Assembly (NCBI RefSeq): GCF_000218685.1
Contig: NW_006763294.1
Span: forward strand, 2,751,174 to 2,815,173
Origin: Serpula lacrymans var. lacrymans S7.9
Taxonomy: Eukaryota; Basidiomycota; Agaricomycetes; Boletales; Serpulaceae
Direction: 5' to 3'
Length of the DNA stretch: 64,000 bases
Shown piece by piece: positions 10,956-23,588 of the stretch. The first letter of the stretch is position 1. Each line of letters begins with the position of its first letter. Below the pieces are notes generated by a model. That model worked only from the letters and a program-made list of their open reading frames with translations, had not been told where the DNA came from and searched no databases. The position numbers and the translations under genes were made by a program.

Positions 10956-13900
10956 ATGAACAGGCAATCCACAGGCATGAGTCTCCAGAGGCTAGAAGGG
11001 GTCAACGACCTCTCTTCCCTCTCTCCAGTCTCAGACGATATCATAGTGTCATGTCTGCGCGAACGTTTCATGTCAGACAACGTCTATACCAGCATAGGAT
11101 CATCCGCTCTCGTCGCAATCAACCCCCACAAATACGTACCTTCAAACGCTGACTCAGTTCTCCAAAAATACGCTGCTGATTATCGAGACACTTCAGAGCA
11201 TAGAGCTCCTCTCCCTCCCCATATCTTCCAGCTCGCAAATAATGCTTACTACCACATGAGAAGAACTTCCCAGGATCAGTCCATATTGCTAAGGTGCGTT
11301 GTTCTCCCTTCAATCACCCAGATCGCAACAATAATCAATGCCAAACCGTATTATTACATTATTATCTATCTAGTGGTGAGACAGGTAGCGGAAAGTCTGA
11401 AAACAGGCGACTTGCTATCAAGACCCTTCTCGAGCTCAGTGTGAGCAACCCAGGCAAGAAGGGCTCCAAACTCGCGGGCCAGGTTCCCGCGGCAGAGTTC
11501 GTCATTGAATCTTTCGGAAATGCACGCACCCTCTTTAATCCAAACGCCTCTCGCTTCGGTAAATATACCGAGCTCCAGTTCACCGACAAAGGTCGTCTAT
11601 GTGGTATTAAGACCCTTGACTATTATCTTGAGCGCAATCGCGTAGCGGGCGCACCGTCTGGCGAGCGTAATTTCCATATATTCTACTATCTTGTCGCTGG
11701 AGCTACAGCTGAAGAAAGACAGCATCTACATCTTCTCGACAAAACCAACTACCGTTATCTCGGCTCACGTGGCGCCATTGCTCCTCGCCAGAATGCTGTG
11801 CGAGATGATGATGCCAATCGTTTCGACCAGCTCAAGGTGGCACTCAAGTCCATCGGTCTGTCCAAGCGCCATGTTGCACAAACCTGTCAGCTTGTCGCTG
11901 CCATCCTTCATCTTGGCAATTTAGAATTCACGGTTGATCGTTCTCGTAACGAAGATGCTGCTGTGGTGCGGAACGTCGACATATTGGACGTAGTTTCAGA
12001 GTTCCTTGGAGTGCAGCCTTCAGCGTTGGAGGCGGCGTTGTCATACAAGACTAAGATGGTCAAGAAAGAGCTGTGTACCGTTTTCCTTGATCCGGATGGC
12101 GCATCTGACAACAGAGATGATCTGGCCAAGACCCTTTACTCGTTACTATTTGCTTGGCTCAACGAGCACATTAACCAACGTCTATGCAGAGATGACTTCG
12201 ATACGTTCATCGGACTCTTCGACTTGCCTGGTCCTCAGAACATGACTAGCCGACCCAACTCGTTGGACCAATTCTGCATCAACTTCGCCAATGAGCGCTT
12301 GCAAAGCTTCACGCAGAAACGTCTTTTTGAGAGCCACGTTGACGAGTACACCAATGAAGGCATCTCACGATTTGTGCCTACGGTGCCGTACTTTGACAAT
12401 TCAGAGTGTGTGCGCCTGTTGCAGAACAAGCCCGGTGGTCTCATCCACATCATGGACGACCAAGCGCGTCGGGCGCACAAGAAGACGGACCACAGTATGG
12501 TCGAAGCATTTGGGAAGCGATGGGGCAATCATTCATCGTTCAAGATGGGCTCATTGGACCGTGCCGGTTTCCCCACTTTCACTGTCAACCACTTCAATGG
12601 CCCTATCACTTACTCTGCAGAAGGCTTCTTGGAGCGTAACTTGGATGCTCTGAACCCGGATTTCGTCTCTTTGTTGCGTGGCGCGACCAATGTTTCTGAT
12701 GGGACGGAGGGTTCTGGATCTATTAACCCATTCGTAAAAGGTATTTTCTCGGGCAAAGCCATCGCCACCCAGGCACACCCCAAGAACGAGGACACGATTG
12801 TGTCAGCACAACAACCTATCAAACCTATGCGGGCTCCGTCGATGCGCAGAAAAGGCACCGTGAAGCGCATGCCTACGTTACGTGAGGGAGATGGTGATGA
12901 AAGGGACCGTGATGATGAAGAAACATCTGGTGGTGCGCCATGCGTTGCGGGCGAGTTCCGTGCGGCGCTAGATACGCTCTTCGATACTGTCGCCGAGACT
13001 CAAGCGTGGTATGTATTCTGTGTGAACCCCAATGACTCTCAGCTGCCGAATCAGCTTGAGGGCCGCTCTGTCAAGGGACAGGTTCGTAGTGCGGGTTTGT
13101 CGGAAATTGCGAGAAGAAATGTGAATGTGTTTGAGGTTGGTATGACGCCGGAGGAGTTCTGCGATCGTTACAAGGAACCTATGGGCGCTATGGGCATTAT
13201 GTCTAGTGACCCACGGGAGCGAGTTGAGCAATGTCGATCGCCACTTGGTGTTAGTGAGCGAGATGTGGTCCTTGGTAACTTCAAGGTAGGGACTTTCTTC
13301 AAATTGTCGTCGGTGACTTGTACTGACGTCTTTTGTAGGTCTTCTTGTCTGGAGTTGCCTTCCACAAACTTGAAGATCAGCTTCGCTCTCGGGACGTCGA
13401 AGAACAGAAGCGCAACCGCCTTCGTGATGCTGAGGCTGAGGCCGGACTTGACCCACGAGGATTGAGCGACCCATATGCTCCTTACTCTTCACCTGACGCT
13501 CACGGAGACGATTCACCTTACTTTGGGGACGGCTTCCAACAATCCAAGGAGGGACTTCCTCTCGTTGCCAATGCTTCACCTTTCCAACGCGCTGACATGT
13601 ATGACGACGATTATGAAGAACGTAAATCCTTCCGCAGCGAAGACTTCGATGGTCGCAGCAGACTCACTAGTAATCGCGACGACTCCGTCTCTAACTTTGG
13701 CACGGAATCCTATGCCCCATCACGCAATATGTTCCAGAACTTGGACAAGCAAGGACTGATGGATAAGGAACCGCTGCCTGGTGAAATACAGGAAGGCGAG
13801 ACCGCTGAAGTAGTGAAAGAGTCGTCTGCGAGGAGAAAATGGGTTATGTTGTGTTGGATGCTTACTTGGTGGGTTCCGTCGCCATTCTTAAAGTGGTTCG

Positions 13901-16900
13901 GACGCATGAAGCGCGAGGACGTGCGCCAAGCGTGGAGAGAAAAGCTTGCGCTTAACATTATCATTTGGTTTGTCTGTGGATGTGCGGTATTCGTCATCGC
14001 TGTGCTCGGTCTTATCATATGTCCGAGGGAATACGTTTTCAGCGCTTCAGAACTTGAATCCCACTCTTACCAGAACTCACCTAACAACGTCTACACTTCT
14101 ATCCGCGGCGAGGTATTCGATCTCACGGAGGTTGCATCCACACATCAAACTGTTGTCAGTGTCGTATCTGAGAAATCGGTCTTACAGTACGGTGGTGTCG
14201 CAGCTGATAATATCTTCCCCGTTCAAGTGAGTATTGTTGTAGGCGTCTCTTGAACGTATAACTAATGATTTATTAGGTCAGCGCATTGTGTAACGGTGTT
14301 AGTGGTACTGTTAGTCCATGGGTCATCCTCGATTCCAGCAACGACACCGACCCCAACTCTCAATATCATGATTTCCGTGCCTGGACTAACGATTCCCGCC
14401 CTGACTGGTACTTTGAAAGTATGACCATGATGCGTTGGAAAAACCGAGTCGGATATAGTGGCTACACTCCCCAGGAAATCGGTAACCTCGCAAGCTCGGG
14501 CAAGTCGATAGGTATTTACAACAACCTCATCTACGACTTGACTTCGTATGTCAATAACGGTCCCGCAATACACCCTCCTAATGGCGAAAACGCACCTGCT
14601 GATACGGACAGATTCTTCATGGACGGTTCCGTTGTCGATCTCTTTAAATACAATTCAGGTCAAGATCTCACGAAGCAACTGGACAACCTCAACATCGATA
14701 GCGCCGTTTTAGAACGTCAAAAAGTCTGTTTGCGCAACTTGTTTTTGATGGGCATGGTGGACCACCGTGAATCTGCTCAATGTCAATTCTCATCGTATCT
14801 CCTCCTCGCCCTTTCCGCTGTCATGGTCGCCATCATCGCGTTCAAATTCATAGCATCTCTCAATTTCGGTTCTCCTCGTGCGCCTGAAGACCACGACAAG
14901 TTTGTTATCTGTCAGGTTCCTTGCTATACGGAAGGCGAAGGATCCCTGCGCAAAACTATTGACTCGCTGGCGCAGCTCAAATATGACGATAAGAGGAAGC
15001 TTCTGCTTGTCATTTGTGATGGTAATATCGTTGGTTCCGGAAACGACCGTCCCACTCCTCGCATCGTCCTCGATATTTTGGGTGCAGATCCTAACTTGGA
15101 TCCCGAGCCTCTGAGTTTCCTTTCTCTCGGTGAAGGATCTAGACAGCACAACATGGGTAAAGTGTACTCTGGGCTCTATGAATGCGCTGGACACGTTGTT
15201 CCCTACCTCGTCGTTGTCAAAGTTGGCAAGCCAACAGAGCGTTCACGTCCAGGCAATCGTGGTAAGCGTGACTCGCAGATAGTAATCATGCATTTCCTCA
15301 ACAAGGTGGGTTGATTTTTCTTTGCCGTGTTTGCATCGGAAACTAAATATTGTCGGTCAGGTCCATTTCAACTCGCCCATGAACCCGATGGAACTGGAGA
15401 TGTACCACCAGATCAAAAACGTCATTGGAGTGAACCCTACTTTCTACGAGTATCTTTTCACTGTCGATGCCGATACAACGGTGGAACCTCTTTCCGTCAA
15501 CCGTTTGATTTCTGCGTGAGTATTATTGCTGAATATGCGATATACCCAAGTTCACAAAGTTTTTCAGGATGATTCACGACAAGAAGGTTCTCGGTGTTTG
15601 TGGAGAGACGGAGCTTACTAACGCCAAGCAATCTATCATCACTATGATGCAGGTTAGTCTTTTTTATTCTATTCGCTCCTATACGTTAATTTTCTGATGC
15701 ACTTCGTAGGTGTATGAATACTTCATTTCTCATCATATGGCGAAAGCGTTCGAGAGTCTTTTTGGTTCCGTCACTTGTCTTCCCGGTTGTTTCACGCTCT
15801 ACCGTCTTAGGACGCCCGATACACACAAGCCTCTCTTGATCTCGAATCAAATGGTCCAAGACTATTCTGAAAATCGTGTCGACACTCTGCATATGAAGAA
15901 CTTGTTGCATTTGGGAGAAGATCGTTATCTCACTACGCTCTTACTCAAACATTACCCAATGCATAAGACTCAGATGATCCGTGATGCACATGCGTACACT
16001 GTAGCCCCCGATGATTGGAAGATCTTGCTTTCCCAGCGTCGTCGATGGATCAACTCTACAGTCCACAACCTTGGAGAGCTGATCTTCTTGGAGCAACTGT
16101 GTGGATTCTGTTGTTTCTCTATGCGTTTCATCGTTATGATGGATTTGCTGTCAACTTTGACGCAGCCTGTTACGGTCGCATATGTAAGTTTCACACCACA
16201 TATTTCTTGGTCAAATAATCATCTCTTGCCATTCTAGATCGTTTATCTCGTCGTCTCAGTCGTTGGTGAAGGAAACACCATCCCTACCATTTCTCTCATC
16301 ATGATTGGTGCTATTTACGGTTTACAAGCGTTAGTCTTCATTCTGCGTCGCAAATGGGACATGGTGGGATGGATGTTTTTCTACATCTTGGCCATTCCGA
16401 TCTTCTCCTTCATCCTCCCGCTTTATTCGTTCTGGAAGATGGACGACTTCTCGTGGGGTGCTACCCGTGTGGTGTTGGGTGAGTCTGGTAAAAAGATAAT
16501 CGTGCATGTACGTCTATGTTTTTTTTGGTCTTACACTATAGGCTGACGATATACACAGGACGAAGGCAAATTCGACCCACGCGTCATTCCTTTGAAGTCC
16601 TGGAGTGATTATGTGAGTGTTTTGACTTTGGTCCCAGTCGCACAATCTAATTTAATTGTTGCATAGGAAAATGAGCTCTGGGATAAGGAGTCCAATCACA
16701 GCATCGGTTCGTGGGTGCCTCCAACGAAATTACAGAATGAGGGATATGCCGAGTCACGCACTGCTTCCTTGTACGGCCGCGAGACCCACTACGATCCACG
16801 AAGCTACTCACCGGCGCCTTCGCAATTCGGGGGAATGATGCCCCCGCCTGGGTATCAATCTGGCCGCAATACACCGCTCTCGATGTCTCAAATGCGACCA

Positions 16901-17194
16901 ATGAGCGATGTTGGCATGCTTTACCAGCCTATGCCATCAAGGCCTGTGACCAACTACCTTGATATGCCAATACCGACGACGCGCAGCCCTGAAAATATGG
17001 ATATGGGTTATAATGGCCCAACGGACGCTGATCTGGATCATGCAGTACAAGAATTTATTCGCGCCGCCGACTTGAACTCTGTGACGAAGCGTGAAGTACG
17101 CAGGCAGCTTGAAGAACACTTTGGGATGGATTTGACATCGAGAAAAGCTACAATTAATGCTTCGATAGACCGGGTTCTACTCAGTCACGCTTAA
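10956..17194 (+). CDS. Chitin synthase with N-terminal myosin-motor-like domain (class V/VI type)
   Basis: Ten exons (10956-11293, 11374-13285, 13339-14226, 14277-15305, 15361-15515, 15568-15652, 15710-16183, 16238-16507, 16559-16612, 16667-17194) give 1910 residues. Order: myosin-like motor (about 1-750; P-loop GETGSGKS, switch [14 protein letters not shown]), two membrane segments near 920-975, a cytochrome-b5-like domain, a glycosyltransferase-2 chitin synthase core, C-terminal membrane segments and a DEK C-terminal domain ([15 protein letters not shown] onwards). Catalytic motifs seen: [24 protein letters not shown] and the product-binding QRRRW. It polymerises UDP-GlcNAc into wall chitin at sites of polar growth; the motor-like domain is thought to guide vesicles along actin. 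Switch II is degenerate (LFDLPGPQN), so motor ATPase activity is doubtful. Confidence 0.96.
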
Positions 17195-18072
17195 GCAAAT
17201 GAAGTGAGCAAGAATAAATTGTGGAGGAAAACATTGGACCTTTTGTGTTTTTGTTTTGACAGTGGATCTAATTCTTACGAGCTCATGTGAACATTGATAT
17301 TTCTTTGACATTCATTGGTTTTCGTTGGACAATCTTTTATTTTTCTCTTTCTTGCAAACGATGTGTTGCGCACACCTACTTACTCGTACTACGTTCTTAG
17401 CATTGGACTTCCTACAAGATCCTCCCCATGTGTTTTATCCAAGTAGTCGCATAGAATGTTATCCAGGCTACAAGCCCCTAATTCCCATCTTGATACATTA
17501 TTCCATCACCACTGAATTTCGGGAACATCCGAACCTGCTTTCTTCATAACATCGTCTACCATGACTTTTTCTCCTTCAACTGTTGCTAGTGCCTGCACAA
17601 ACAGAACTGGAATATCTCGAAATCAAATCGACACCCGTCATGATGAATAATTTGAGGCTCGCAGACTTTTCCGTATCCACAAGCTCAGTCGCCACGCCCT
17701 AAAGTAGGAGCCTAAACCAGCTCTGCTCTGGCCTAAAATTTGAGCGGATGATATTATAGCCACCACCTCTGCGAGCAAGCTTCTATTTCAGCCATGCCAG
17801 TCTCGTATAGTCAGTTCATATGAGTCATTACGATTATGTGCTTGGTCAGGCTGAATACGATGGCGAAGGTTATGATACGAACGTAGCAAATCACACGGAT
17901 AAGTATGTTGGCTTGAGACAGGTCCCCATGAAGCTTTTGTTGTCAGCATATTCGTTACTAAGATCTTCGGACTCACAGTGAGTCACGGTATATTCTGGTA
18001 TACTAAGAGCGCTGACTTTGACATAACTTACTACTGGGATTGTCAGTTCACTTGCTGTAATCAACCTTCCAA
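17195..18072. other. Intergenic between chitin synthase and the GST-like gene
   Basis: T-rich 3' region of the chitin synthase, then the GST promoter. Nothing else is recognised. Confidence 0.6.
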
Positions 18073-18949
18073 ATGGCCACGAAACACCTTATAACTCTCT
18101 TCGACGTCCGGTCTGCACTAGCAGCACCAGCCTGGTCCCCGAATGTCTGGAAGATACGGTGGGTTTCATTTCTAGAGATTCTCTGTGGCATCATGCACCT
18201 AACAACATTGATGTTTGATTAGTTTTGTCTTAAACTATAAGAATCTTCCTTATCGGACGGAATGGGTTCCGTACCCTGACATCACTGATGTATTATCTGC
18301 TGCTGGTGTTCCCCCCACTCGCACAGTGGCACCCTTGTACACCGTCCCTGCCATTGTCGATAAAGTGGAAGGAGCCGATCCAAAAGCTATATCTGACTCC
18401 CCCCTCATCGCTGACTATCTTGAATCAACATATCCGGAGAACCCAATTTATCCTGATGGATCGCGCGAGTTACAACTGCAACATATCGATGCTATTATGA
18501 AGCACGTTAGGAGTAACATGGCTTTCATGGCCATGCCTCATACACCAAACATTCTTGAGGGGCGCGATAAGGAATATTTTGTAAACAGTAGGAAGAGGAT
18601 TTTGGGTGAGTAGTCAATGTGATGCGGCGTGTAAGTGGGTACGAATGATCCTAATAACTTTACAGGGGTTGGCGTGGAAGAGATGTTTCCCCCCGAAAAG
18701 GCCGACGCTATGTGGGCCAACCTGTACGGAGGGTTGGACAGTCTATCTGAATACATTGATGGGCGTCCTCATGGTCAGGAGTGGATGTTTGGTTCGACTA
18801 CGCCAACATATGCAGACTTTGCACTGTGCTCTTTGCTCATATGGTTCATAAAGTCGGGCCCAGAGAAGGGCTGGGAAAGGATCAAAGAAAGAAACGATGG
18901 AAAATGGGGGCATCTCTATCAGAGTTGTCAGAAGTATATGCAAATCTAA
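18073..18949 (+). CDS. Glutathione S-transferase-like protein
   Basis: Three exons (18073-18158, 18223-18605, 18666-18949) give 250 residues. The thioredoxin-fold N-terminal domain begins ITLFDVRSALAAPAWSPNVW, followed by KIRFVLNYKNLPYRTEWV, the VPAIVD cis-proline region and SPLIADYLE, which binds the glutathione gamma-glutamyl group. An all-helical C-terminal domain follows. The WSPN-x-x-KIR pattern is typical of the LigE/beta-etherase-related GSTs that are expanded in wood- and litter-decaying basidiomycetes. Inferred role: conjugation or reduction of small electrophiles, including lignin-derived compounds, in the cytosol. The substrate cannot be read from the sequence. It is convergent with ATG1. 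Confidence 0.88.
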
Positions 18950-19267
18950 TTTGGCACCTTTGCACTTTGACGAACAACCTCCTACTGTGTCTTTCCCAGG
19001 CCACACTATGATAGAACCTGGTCACCAGTTCGAAGAAATGAAATTGTTAAGATACACATTGGATCAATTCAGAGTACAGCTAACGCAAGACCTTGGTGAC
19101 GAGAAATGTAAAAAAGAATATATCTACTGTAGTCCAGAGCAGAGAGCAGTTCATCTACAATAATAGATAACATAATATGCGTCGAAATATACACCTCAGA
19201 AAAGAAAAGAAGAAAGAAAAAAAGAAGAGAATTGGAGAAGAATACGACAATCAAAACCCGCTTGTTG
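18950..19267. other. Convergent 3' intergenic, GST-like / ATG1
   Basis: Shared 3' region with a purine tract (A/G only, about 19198-19238) close to the ATG1 stop. No gene. Confidence 0.55.
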
Positions 19268-22200
19268 TCATGATTGTTGTTGTTGCAGCTGCGTTTGCTG
19301 TTGCTGTTGTTGCACCTGTTCAACCGCCTGAGGTTCCCATGGCGGTGGGTACCTGGCATCGACAAGGTTCTGGTCCGCCATGGCATCCTTGATTCTGTCC
19401 CGGTCCGTCATGCCCATTCGAGCGCGACAGCGTACAAGACGCAGTTTCGTCCTCGTTATCCCTAAAAAGAAGCAACGAAATCAATCCAACAAACCGAGGT
19501 GATAAAAGAGCAGCAAATCTTCCCGGAAGATAACTTACAGGTGGAAATGGTATTGCGATCCTCTTCCATGAATGGATTCCCAGCTTGCAGATCGTCTTGC
19601 AAGGCATAAAGACACCACAAGGATTCTTCGTACAGTTTCTCGCATTCGTCTGGACGCGTTGCTTGGTCGAGCAACTCCTTCCTTGCAGCGGTACGACTCT
19701 GATGTGCGATTTGAATTAATAGTGGTGAGGTAGAATAAATACAGTATGAGAAATTTTGGCGTACAAGCATCAGTGCACGGTCGTATACTAATTGATCTAA
19801 CCAAGTCTTGGGGCCATCATACTGTGCTGGCAACCACGTTTTCACAAGCGCTGCACGATCATTACATTTGATGAAGTGATCCTTAAACCACGTCAAAGCT
19901 ATCAGCAAAGACGATCAGCACTATCTTGATAAAGCATGACAGAAAAATACGGACCGTCATCAAACCCTTCGCTCACAACAAACTCGCCATCGGGGTGACG
20001 CATCCGCATGTGCTCTTGGTGATTCCTTAATCTGTCAATGCCCTTTTGCGAGAAAGACATGAGCAGCATGTACACCGCAACGCACGTCATGGCGCTCATC
20101 TCGGCCTCTTGGTCCGCATTCCTCCGTCGCTGTGCGTGCTTTTCACCCTCGCCTTCGCGTTTCACGAACTTGGCAGGATCAGGTAAGGGTTCTACGGTGA
20201 CAACGAGAAGTGTGTTAGCATTTCATGGCTTCATCAAAACAATGGTGACAGGAAACTGACTCTGAGGCACGGCCTTCACATACTCATACATCTCATCCGC
20301 CCAGTGTGTCAGCACATCCGTCTTCTGCGCTAGCTCCTCTAATCTTGCTAACAATTCGTCCTCCAGAGGGTCTCTTTCCCCACTCCCATCCTTCTCTCCT
20401 TCAGGAGTGCCCGCTCCCGAATTAGCCTTCAGTAGAATTTGTTGCCTTCTGGGCGATGACGGTGTACGATAATGCCCGGAAACTACTGTAGGTGCCGATG
20501 AACCAAAGAGTTTTCGCGAGGCAAGACTTAGAGCACGAGTCAGCGCGTTGGAGGCGGTACGTGAAGGGGAGGAGGACAGTGGGGGTGCGAGTGGGTGTGG
20601 TGGAGGTGGAAAAGTTGTGCCCGGGCGCGAAGGAGTTGAAAGAGGTGATGGTGATCGCGCAGAAACGTAATCTGGAGGTAAGGGCTCGTCTGTTAGTGGA
20701 GATGGTGGTAGTTTGCGATCACGGAGTGGACGACGGCGGGCTGTACTTAGTTCTGTTTTAATTGAATTCAATCATCCACTGCATCATTAGAATATCTCGA
20801 ATTGACAGACCATCGACTGCTCTGTTGAATTCCACAGCGCGGATGTCGCCCACGAGGACATATTCTCGTCGCAAAATACCATCTTCCTCTGACTCGCCTG
20901 GAATGATAGAGCCCTCCGTTGAAAGTGGCTTTGGCCCAGGACGTCGTTGCAGTGCTTTCTCAGACACAGGCGCGCGCGTATTTGAATTCGTGCGTACCCG
21001 GGCAAGGTTAGCTGGTGAGGTGGAAGGAGCCTTACCATGCGATGAGGAGCTGTGGGCGTATATTAGGATCTCATAATATGCCATGAAACGCGGGGGAAGG
21101 GCTACACACCTACTGCGCGAAGAAGGACCTGCTTCACCTGCATGCCCACCGTTGGCACCATTTGTGACACCTGTCTCCTTTCTCCGGAAGTGAAATTTGC
21201 TTGGTGGGATCATTACATTTGGATCGAGTACCTCCGGTGGTATAATCATGTGATGCTCCGGTATCCGCCCATCAGGAGTCTCATATGTCTCATCCTCCAC
21301 TACAGGTAGCTTTGCGTTCTGAGAGACGGAGGGTACACGCGCAGCGGAGCCTCCTTCACGGGACGTCGTAGGACGGGGAAATTTGGACTTTGCAAGTGCG
21401 ACGCTCCCAAAGAACTCCTCAAAGCTTGCCCTCTCGGCCGGTTGACGCTTGAGAAGTGCGCGTATAAGATCTTTCACGTCGCTGGGGACGGGTATAAGCT
21501 CGTCTCCTGCAACTCCTGTCAATGCTCCCGGTGTGCCAGCCGGCGGGGTTCCATACGCACGTGCTCGCGAAGGGTCTTCGTCAGGAAACTTGACCCCTTT
21601 CGAGTGCTCGATCTTCTTCAACAACTCGACATGATTCATTGCACGATATGGTGGCTTTCCAACTGCCATCTCGTAAAGTACTGCCCCAACACTCCATAGA
21701 TCGGCCTTGGCATCGTATTTTTCATATCGCAAAATCTCTGGAGCCATGTATAACCTACGATCAAAGTGGAAATCAATCAGTATCGAAAATCATGTATAGG
21801 TATTTTATAGCAGACTAGACTACCAATATACTACCATGATCAATGAAATAAACATACGGTGAACCACATAGAGTCTCTGCCATCATTGCATTTGGCAACG
21901 ACCTGGCAAATCCAAAATCTGCTATCTTCAGGATTGGAACTCCAAGTGGATGGCCCCTGGCAAGTTCTTCTGGAGAGGCTGGATTCAAGAGGAGATTCTA
22001 TAGTACATATATGAGATCGTGTATCATGTGATATACTGCGCTCCAAACGATGTTACCAACCTGTGGTTTAATGTCCCTGTGAATGAGGTTACGATTTCTC
22101 AGAAACTTTAGTGCACGGGCTAGCCTTGCAAGTCAAAACAATCGGAAACACGATCGAAATCGGTGCTCACCAAGCTGTCTAAGGAAACTACGAACTACTA

Positions 22201-22752
22201 TTTCATCTAGACCACCCGACCGGGGGTGAGGATAGTACTGCAATGCAGCGTTCTGCGCAGGGGCATATTCTAGCCCTTCGACACGTCCACGCTTCTTGAT
22301 GTAATTTGTGAGATCGCCTCCTGAACAGTATTCCATGATGAGATATATGTTACGTTCTGCGCGCTAGGAAAATATTAAAGAACGAGACTTGAGTACGGCA
22401 GTGGCAGAAAGGGGGGGTGATATATGCGTACAACGATGTCGATGAGCTTAGTGATGTGGCGGTGAGAAAGAGATTTGAGGATATCGATTTCACTCTGTAG
22501 GTTATCAAGCAGCTTTGCAGTAAGAATATCTCTCCGGACGGATTTGATCGCCACTTGGTGGTGAGTTTCCTGAGAACGCGACTATAAGCGTCTACCTACC
22601 TACCTAAAGGTGTGTGTGTTGTGACATACCTCATGGTAGCCTTTGTATACCGTTGCGAAGCTGCCCTTGCCAATGTCACTTACGATGATGTATGGCTTCG
22701 TCTCTTCGTCCTCTGTAGTCCGCTTGGACGATGACTGCCTATCTGAAGCCAT
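19268..22752 (-). CDS. ATG1: Autophagy-initiating serine/threonine kinase Atg1 (ULK)
   Basis: Twelve exons (22752-22630, 22569-22432, 22363-22171, 22119-22061, 21997-21858, 21754-21110, 21049-20811, 20752-20261, 20191-19955, 19898-19765, 19698-19539, 19461-19268) give 917 residues. Kinase domain: [11 protein letters not shown] loop, VAIKSV lysine, HRDIKPQNLLL catalytic loop, [19 protein letters not shown], and the Atg1-type end ([20 protein letters not shown]). A long Ser/Pro-rich disordered middle follows. The C-terminal MIT-type domain includes [20 protein letters not shown] and [12 protein letters not shown]; it binds Atg13 and membranes. The tail is Gln-rich. Role: starts autophagosome formation with Atg13/Atg17 under starvation. 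One 60-nt intron (21109-21050) has length 3n and no stop, so its retention would stay in frame. Confidence 0.96.
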
Positions 22753-23056
22753 AACAGGATTTGTAGCTCAAGTGACGATATGTGAACAAGGTACAAACAG
22801 CCCTAGGCTGGAGGACGGCTTGTATGCGTGTTAGAAAAAGGAAAATGAGATGGTGGTAGTAGTTCAAGAGGAATCCTCAAGTCCTCAGGATGCTAGAGAG
22901 TACTACAGTCGCAGTGGCCCATCCCCAGTGAAGTTGGACAGCAGCCGACAGGTTGCCTAATTTGAACCACAAGCACACCTTTGGTTGACTAAGCAGTTGT
23001 CGGATGACTAAGCTGGCCACAAAAATGGAGACTCGCCGCCTGACTATGGTAGTGTT
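22753..23056. other. ATG1 promoter region
   Basis: About 300 bases upstream of the ATG1 start. No other feature is seen. Confidence 0.5.
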
Positions 23057-23588
23057 ACAAAATCGGGCTTCTTGCTGTGCTCTCCACAGGACTCATCAAG
23101 ATTACAGCCTCAAAAAATCTTGGTCTATCTCATGATCGTTCTTAAACCGACACCAATGTCATTTCCAACAGACAGAAACTGCTTTCCTTCCAAGCTTTGT
23201 TTATTTACCTCGGTGACCGTTCAGAAGTCTAGCTCTACGCCAGGTAGTACGCCTTGATATTATCGCGGAATAATCATCTCTTTCTCTCAATGGAATCCAT
23301 AAAACTCAGAGTCGCAGTATGGTACGTATAGTTTGGTGATGCTTCTGCGAACTGTCATTCAATGCAACCCATCTCAGTAGAGGTGGGCTTGGTGGGTTTT
23401 GCTTTAGCCCTTTCCAAGTATCTAACGATCGAAGTGGATGTCTTATGAAGCAGCATCGCGATTTTCCGAAGTGGGTACTAGTGTAGGTGTTCATCCTCGA
23501 GGAGGTCTTGAAGGGGTTGGGGTTCGAAGGCTGCTCAACAACAGCTAACTAATGAACATGGAGACTTAACCCTACTATATCTCTCGAA
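23057..23588 (+). pseudogene. Truncated, decayed copy of the FAD monooxygenase gene at 31525
   Basis: This block aligns end to end with 31304-31843, which is about 220 bases of promoter plus exon 1, intron 1 and nearly all of exon 2 of the intact monooxygenase. The ATG (23290), the short first exon MESIKLRVAV and its GTACGT donor are preserved. Beyond that the reading frame is destroyed: a 5-base deletion falls just after the dinucleotide-binding glycines, one base is inserted at GATGTCTTATGAAGC (intact copy GATGTCTATGAAGC), and two further deletions precede the end of homology. Similarity stops near 23588, before the exon 2 donor. The rest of the gene is absent. The promoter could still fire, but no functional enzyme can be made. 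Confidence 0.88.

Noticed and set aside
19190..19245. Purine tract as a structured or regulatory element
   Set aside because: Simple A/G low complexity in a 3' intergenic region; ordinary in fungal genomes.
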